Source of the DNA: Armatimonadota bacterium
GTDB taxonomy: Bacteria; Sysuimicrobiota; Sysuimicrobiia; Sysuimicrobiales; Kaftiobacteriaceae
Direction: 5' to 3'
Length of the DNA: 53,681 nt
NCBI GenBank assembly: GCA_020028535.1
Contig: JAIBHM010000001.1
Location: forward strand, 1 to 53,681
Of this stretch, positions 51,645 to 53,681 are shown in pieces (position 1 is the first letter of the stretch; each line of letters opens with the position of its first letter). Position numbers and translations under genes: made by a program. The notes below the pieces were generated by a model that had not been told where the DNA came from, did not search any database, and was given only the letters and a program-made list of their open reading frames with translations.

Positions 51645-52151
51645 TTACTTGAACTGCCACCGCGTTGCGGTGCCGGCCCATGCCTCGGCCGTCGAAACAA
51701 AACCGAACACCGTACGAGGGCGGACCGCATGGACAGGGAATTGCTCAGTATCGATCTCCTCTTCATATTTCTTCCGGTATGCCTGAGCAAAGCGTTTGAT
51801 CGCGGCGGCGTCGCTTACGGCCTGTGCCACGCCCTCCAGGATGACGGCTTCGTCGGCCCGCTCGGTGCACACCACACAATGCGGGTTGGTCCTAAGGTTA
51901 CGCGCCTTCCGTGAGTTCCGGGACGTGCCGAAGTAAAAGGCGTCTTCCAGCCAGACCCCCCAGACGATCATCACGTGCGGACTTCCGTCCGGCCGCGTGG
52001 TCGCAATCCAGTGGCCTCGCGATTTGGCGAGGCGGTGCGCCGCCCAACTCCAGGGAAGCAGGCCTTTGCCCTTTCGTGGACTGAGGATGCCGTATTCCGC
52101 CGGCATCCGGGGGCGCGTCGCTTGGCCTGCTGCCTGCCGGCGCTTTGCCAT
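51645..52151 (-). CDS. Pyridoxamine 5'-phosphate oxidase-like flavin split-barrel protein
   Basis: 168 residues. The split-barrel FMN-binding core has GHWIATTRPDGSPHVMIVWGVW, DAFYFGTSRNSRKARNL and PHCVVCTERADEAVILEG. The C-terminal helix carries FAQAYRKKYE. Members include F420- or FMN-dependent reductases and PNPOx relatives; cofactor and substrate are uncertain. ATG 52151 has GGGAGG upstream on the minus strand. It is divergent from another split-barrel protein 100 bases away. Confidence 0.85.
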   Translation of the reverse strand: MAKRRQAAGQATRPRMPAEYGILSPRKGKGLLPWSWAAHRLAKSRGHWIATTRPDGSPHVMIVWGVWLEDAFYFGTSRNSRKARNLRTNPHCVVCTERADEAVILEGVAQAVSDAAAIKRFAQAYRKKYEEEIDTEQFPVHAVRPRTVFGFVSTAEAWAGTATRWQFK

Positions 52152-52250
52152 GGTGTGCGTCCTCCCTCACCATTGCTCCCGAGGTGGTCTGTGAACAGTT
52201 CTCGAAATGCAGCAGGGAGTCCCGGACGAACGCGAAGCGGGGGTGGCGAG

Positions 52251-52733
52251 ATGCGGTGGGAAGAGTTTGTCTCGGCATGCCCCGAGCTGGGGAGCCTTGG
52301 GCAAGAGCGATTCACGCGAGACCAGCTGGTGTTCATGGGTACATTGCGCAAAGACGGCTGGCCGCGCATCAGCCCGTGCGAGGTGGATCTCGCCGCCGGG
52401 CACCTGTTCCTGAGCATGATGTGGCGCTCGGTCAAGGCGCTCGACCTGCTCCGGGACTCCCGCGTCGTCGTTCACTCGGTGACCTGTGACCGCGACGGAC
52501 GCGATGGCGATCTCAAACTCTACGGCCACGCGGTCGATATCCGCGACGCATCACTTCGACAGACCTTCCGTGAGGCGATGAAGGCCCGCATCGACTGGGC
52601 GCCTGATGAGCCGTCGTATCATCTCTTTTCGATCGACATCGACCGAGCCGCGTTCGTCAAGTTCGGCAACGGGCAGCAGATCATGGTTTGGGATCCCGCC
52701 CGCGGCCTTCGCACGCGACGCAAGCAACTCTGA
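52251..52733 (+). CDS. Pyridoxamine 5'-phosphate oxidase-like flavin split-barrel protein
   Basis: 160 residues. FMGTLRKDGWPRISPCEVDL, GHLFLSMMWRSVKALDLLRD and RVVVHSVTCDRDGRDGDLKL show the split-barrel fold. It differs from the neighbour at 51645-52151 and is not a recent duplicate. ATG 52251 has GGGGGTGG just upstream. The cofactor may be FMN or F420. It is followed by the DinB-ankyrin gene on the same strand. Confidence 0.85.
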   Translation: MRWEEFVSACPELGSLGQERFTRDQLVFMGTLRKDGWPRISPCEVDLAAGHLFLSMMWRSVKALDLLRDSRVVVHSVTCDRDGRDGDLKLYGHAVDIRDASLRQTFREAMKARIDWAPDEPSYHLFSIDIDRAAFVKFGNGQQIMVWDPARGLRTRRKQL

Positions 52734-52780
52734 GAACGCAGCGCCCGCCGTCCAAACACAGCGAAAGGTGAGGGGGTATC

Positions 52781-53551
52781 ATGCCGACAGCTAAGGAGCT
52801 CTTGCTCGAGCATCTCGAGTACACGTTTGAGAAGGAAGGATGGCAGCCGCCGTTGGGAATGGCTGTGGCCGGGCTCGCCGCCGAACAGGCTGCATGGAAG
52901 CCTGCTCCCGGCCGGCACTCCATCTGGCAGATCGTGCGGCACGTCCTGCATTGGAAACGCGGCGTGTTGTCCGCGTGGGTCGGAGACCCACGCGATTATC
53001 AGTGGATGAACGATAGTGACTGGCCTGAGGTCAGTGGCGATCAGGGAGCATGGGAACGGGACGTCAAGGAGCTTCACGATATGTCCAATGAGTTTCGGCA
53101 GCGGTTGGAAGAGATCAGTGATGAAGATCTCGATCAGGCGCGACCGTGGTACCGTGACGTGCCCCCGCGTGCGCTCGCCCAGCGATTGCTGCACATGTTC
53201 ACGCACGATGTCTATCACGCCGGGCAGGTCCAGTACCTGCGCGCGCTCCAGCAGGTGCCCGCGGATCGTTTCTTCAATGCAGCTGGCTGGAGGGGAGACG
53301 TGGCAGTGTTGCGCCAGGTGCTGGATGCGCATCCGGATCTCTTGAACGCCTTCGACCGCAGTGGGTGGACCGCTCTCCAACTGGCGGCATACACCGGGCA
53401 CGTGGAGGCGGTCCGCTTCCTGCTCGACCGCGGCGCGGATGTGCACGCGGTCTCCCGCAACGAGATTGCGGCGACTGCGCTCAAGAGCGCTGAAGTGGCC
53501 GGTCATGCGGCAATCGCGGAGGTCCTGCGCGCGAATGGCGCCTCACGGTAA
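52781..53551 (+). CDS. DinB-like domain fused to ankyrin repeats
   Basis: 256 residues. Residues ~1-165 form a DinB/YfiT-like four-helix bundle with probable metal-ligand histidines in HSIWQIVRHVLHWKRG and HMFTHDVYHAGQVQYL. Residues ~170-255 are about three ankyrin repeats: FNAAGWRGDVAVLRQVLDAH, GWTALQLAAYTGHVEAVRFL, and a third that is less regular. DinB-fold proteins include thiol-dependent transferases such as bacillithiol S-transferases; ankyrins usually bind partner proteins. ATG 52781 is preceded by AAAGGTGAGGGGG. The fusion is visible in one uninterrupted frame; its function is unknown. Confidence 0.85.
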   Translation: MPTAKELLLEHLEYTFEKEGWQPPLGMAVAGLAAEQAAWKPAPGRHSIWQIVRHVLHWKRGVLSAWVGDPRDYQWMNDSDWPEVSGDQGAWERDVKELHDMSNEFRQRLEEISDEDLDQARPWYRDVPPRALAQRLLHMFTHDVYHAGQVQYLRALQQVPADRFFNAAGWRGDVAVLRQVLDAHPDLLNAFDRSGWTALQLAAYTGHVEAVRFLLDRGADVHAVSRNEIAATALKSAEVAGHAAIAEVLRANGASR

Positions 53552-53664
53552 TGAGCGAAGGCCAGACCGGATATCCACACCCCGTTCTCGAACATTCGTC
53601 TTCTCATCAGCCCGCGTCGGACAGGCCAGTTTGGTCAGATTAGCCTTCATGGGAAGGAGCAGAA

Positions 53665-53681
53665 GTGAGAATTGAGGAAAG
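53665..53681 (+). CDS. Possible start of a further gene, cut by the window end
   Basis: GTG 53665 follows AAGGAG (53654-53659) at five-base spacing and reads MRIEE to the end of the window. Only five codons are present, so this rests on the ribosome-binding site alone. Confidence 0.3.

Overview
The window is a high-GC bacterial chromosome segment (roughly 60-70 % GC by eye), densely packed and almost entirely co-oriented on the + strand. Many adjacent genes overlap by 1-22 bases. The gene order recalls Firmicutes and other Terrabacteria: an HD-7TM phosphodiesterase-ybeY-dgkA-cdd-era-recO-glyQS-ppdK-dgt backbone, then hpf-secA-prfB, then DUF5693-csaB-spoVS-prs-gltX. A glycyl T-box leader, an ArgR-type repressor, SpoVS and CsaB fit that picture. 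An Lnt homologue and a four-gene Aap-type amino-acid transporter are less typical of monoderm Firmicutes. I infer an uncultured or deep-branching Terrabacteria lineage and cannot name it from the sequence alone.

Layout. 1-11878: carAB followed by an arginine operon argC-J-B-D-G-H-R. A good ARG-box/promoter overlap lies between carB and argC, and argF is absent. 11927-15002: HD-7TM phosphodiesterase, ybeY, dgkA. 15090-19046: polar amino-acid ABC transporter with a strong hairpin after the binding-protein gene. 19128-22353: CNNM/CorC-like membrane protein, DUF502 protein, cdd, era. 22415-24948: a soluble MgtE-N/CBS protein overlapping the gene of an NRAMP-like transporter with a non-canonical metal site, a probable Mg2+ module. 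24951-26335: recO and two small, divergently transcribed membrane proteins. 26358-29641: T-box and glyQS. 29706-34853: ppdK, dgt, long-form hpf and a conserved-looking protein of unknown function. 34899-40588: secA, an Lnt fused to a degenerate CPBP domain, and prfB with its programmed +1 frameshift. 40632-47195: LmeA-like protein, DUF5693, csaB, spoVS, prs and a disrupted gltX.

From about 47.2 kb the window becomes accessory: two overlapping tiny membrane proteins, a decayed DUF72 gene and tRNA-Gln(CUG). Next comes a conspicuously AT-richer block of about 2.2 kb holding a serine-recombinase relic, a VOC protein, a truncated RibD-like gene and a CPBP protease homologue. A 13-bp repeat of the tRNA 3' end bounds this block at 50450-50462, so it looks like the remnant of an integrated element. 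The right end (50538-53551) carries small stand-alone enzymes on both strands: NTF2-like, YdeI-like, two flavin split-barrel proteins and a DinB-ankyrin fusion.

Functionally, the left part makes carbamoyl phosphate and arginine under ArgR control. The middle serves ribosome maturation, quality control and hibernation, tRNA charging, protein export and termination, with Mg2+ and amino-acid transport inserted between these genes. The 40-45 kb part concerns the cell envelope (lipoprotein acylation, S-layer polysaccharide pyruvylation). The most interesting items are the MgtE-like/NRAMP-like pair, the Lnt-CPBP fusion, the tRNA-Gln island, the YbeY variant with Asp replacing the third metal-binding His, and the broken gltX.
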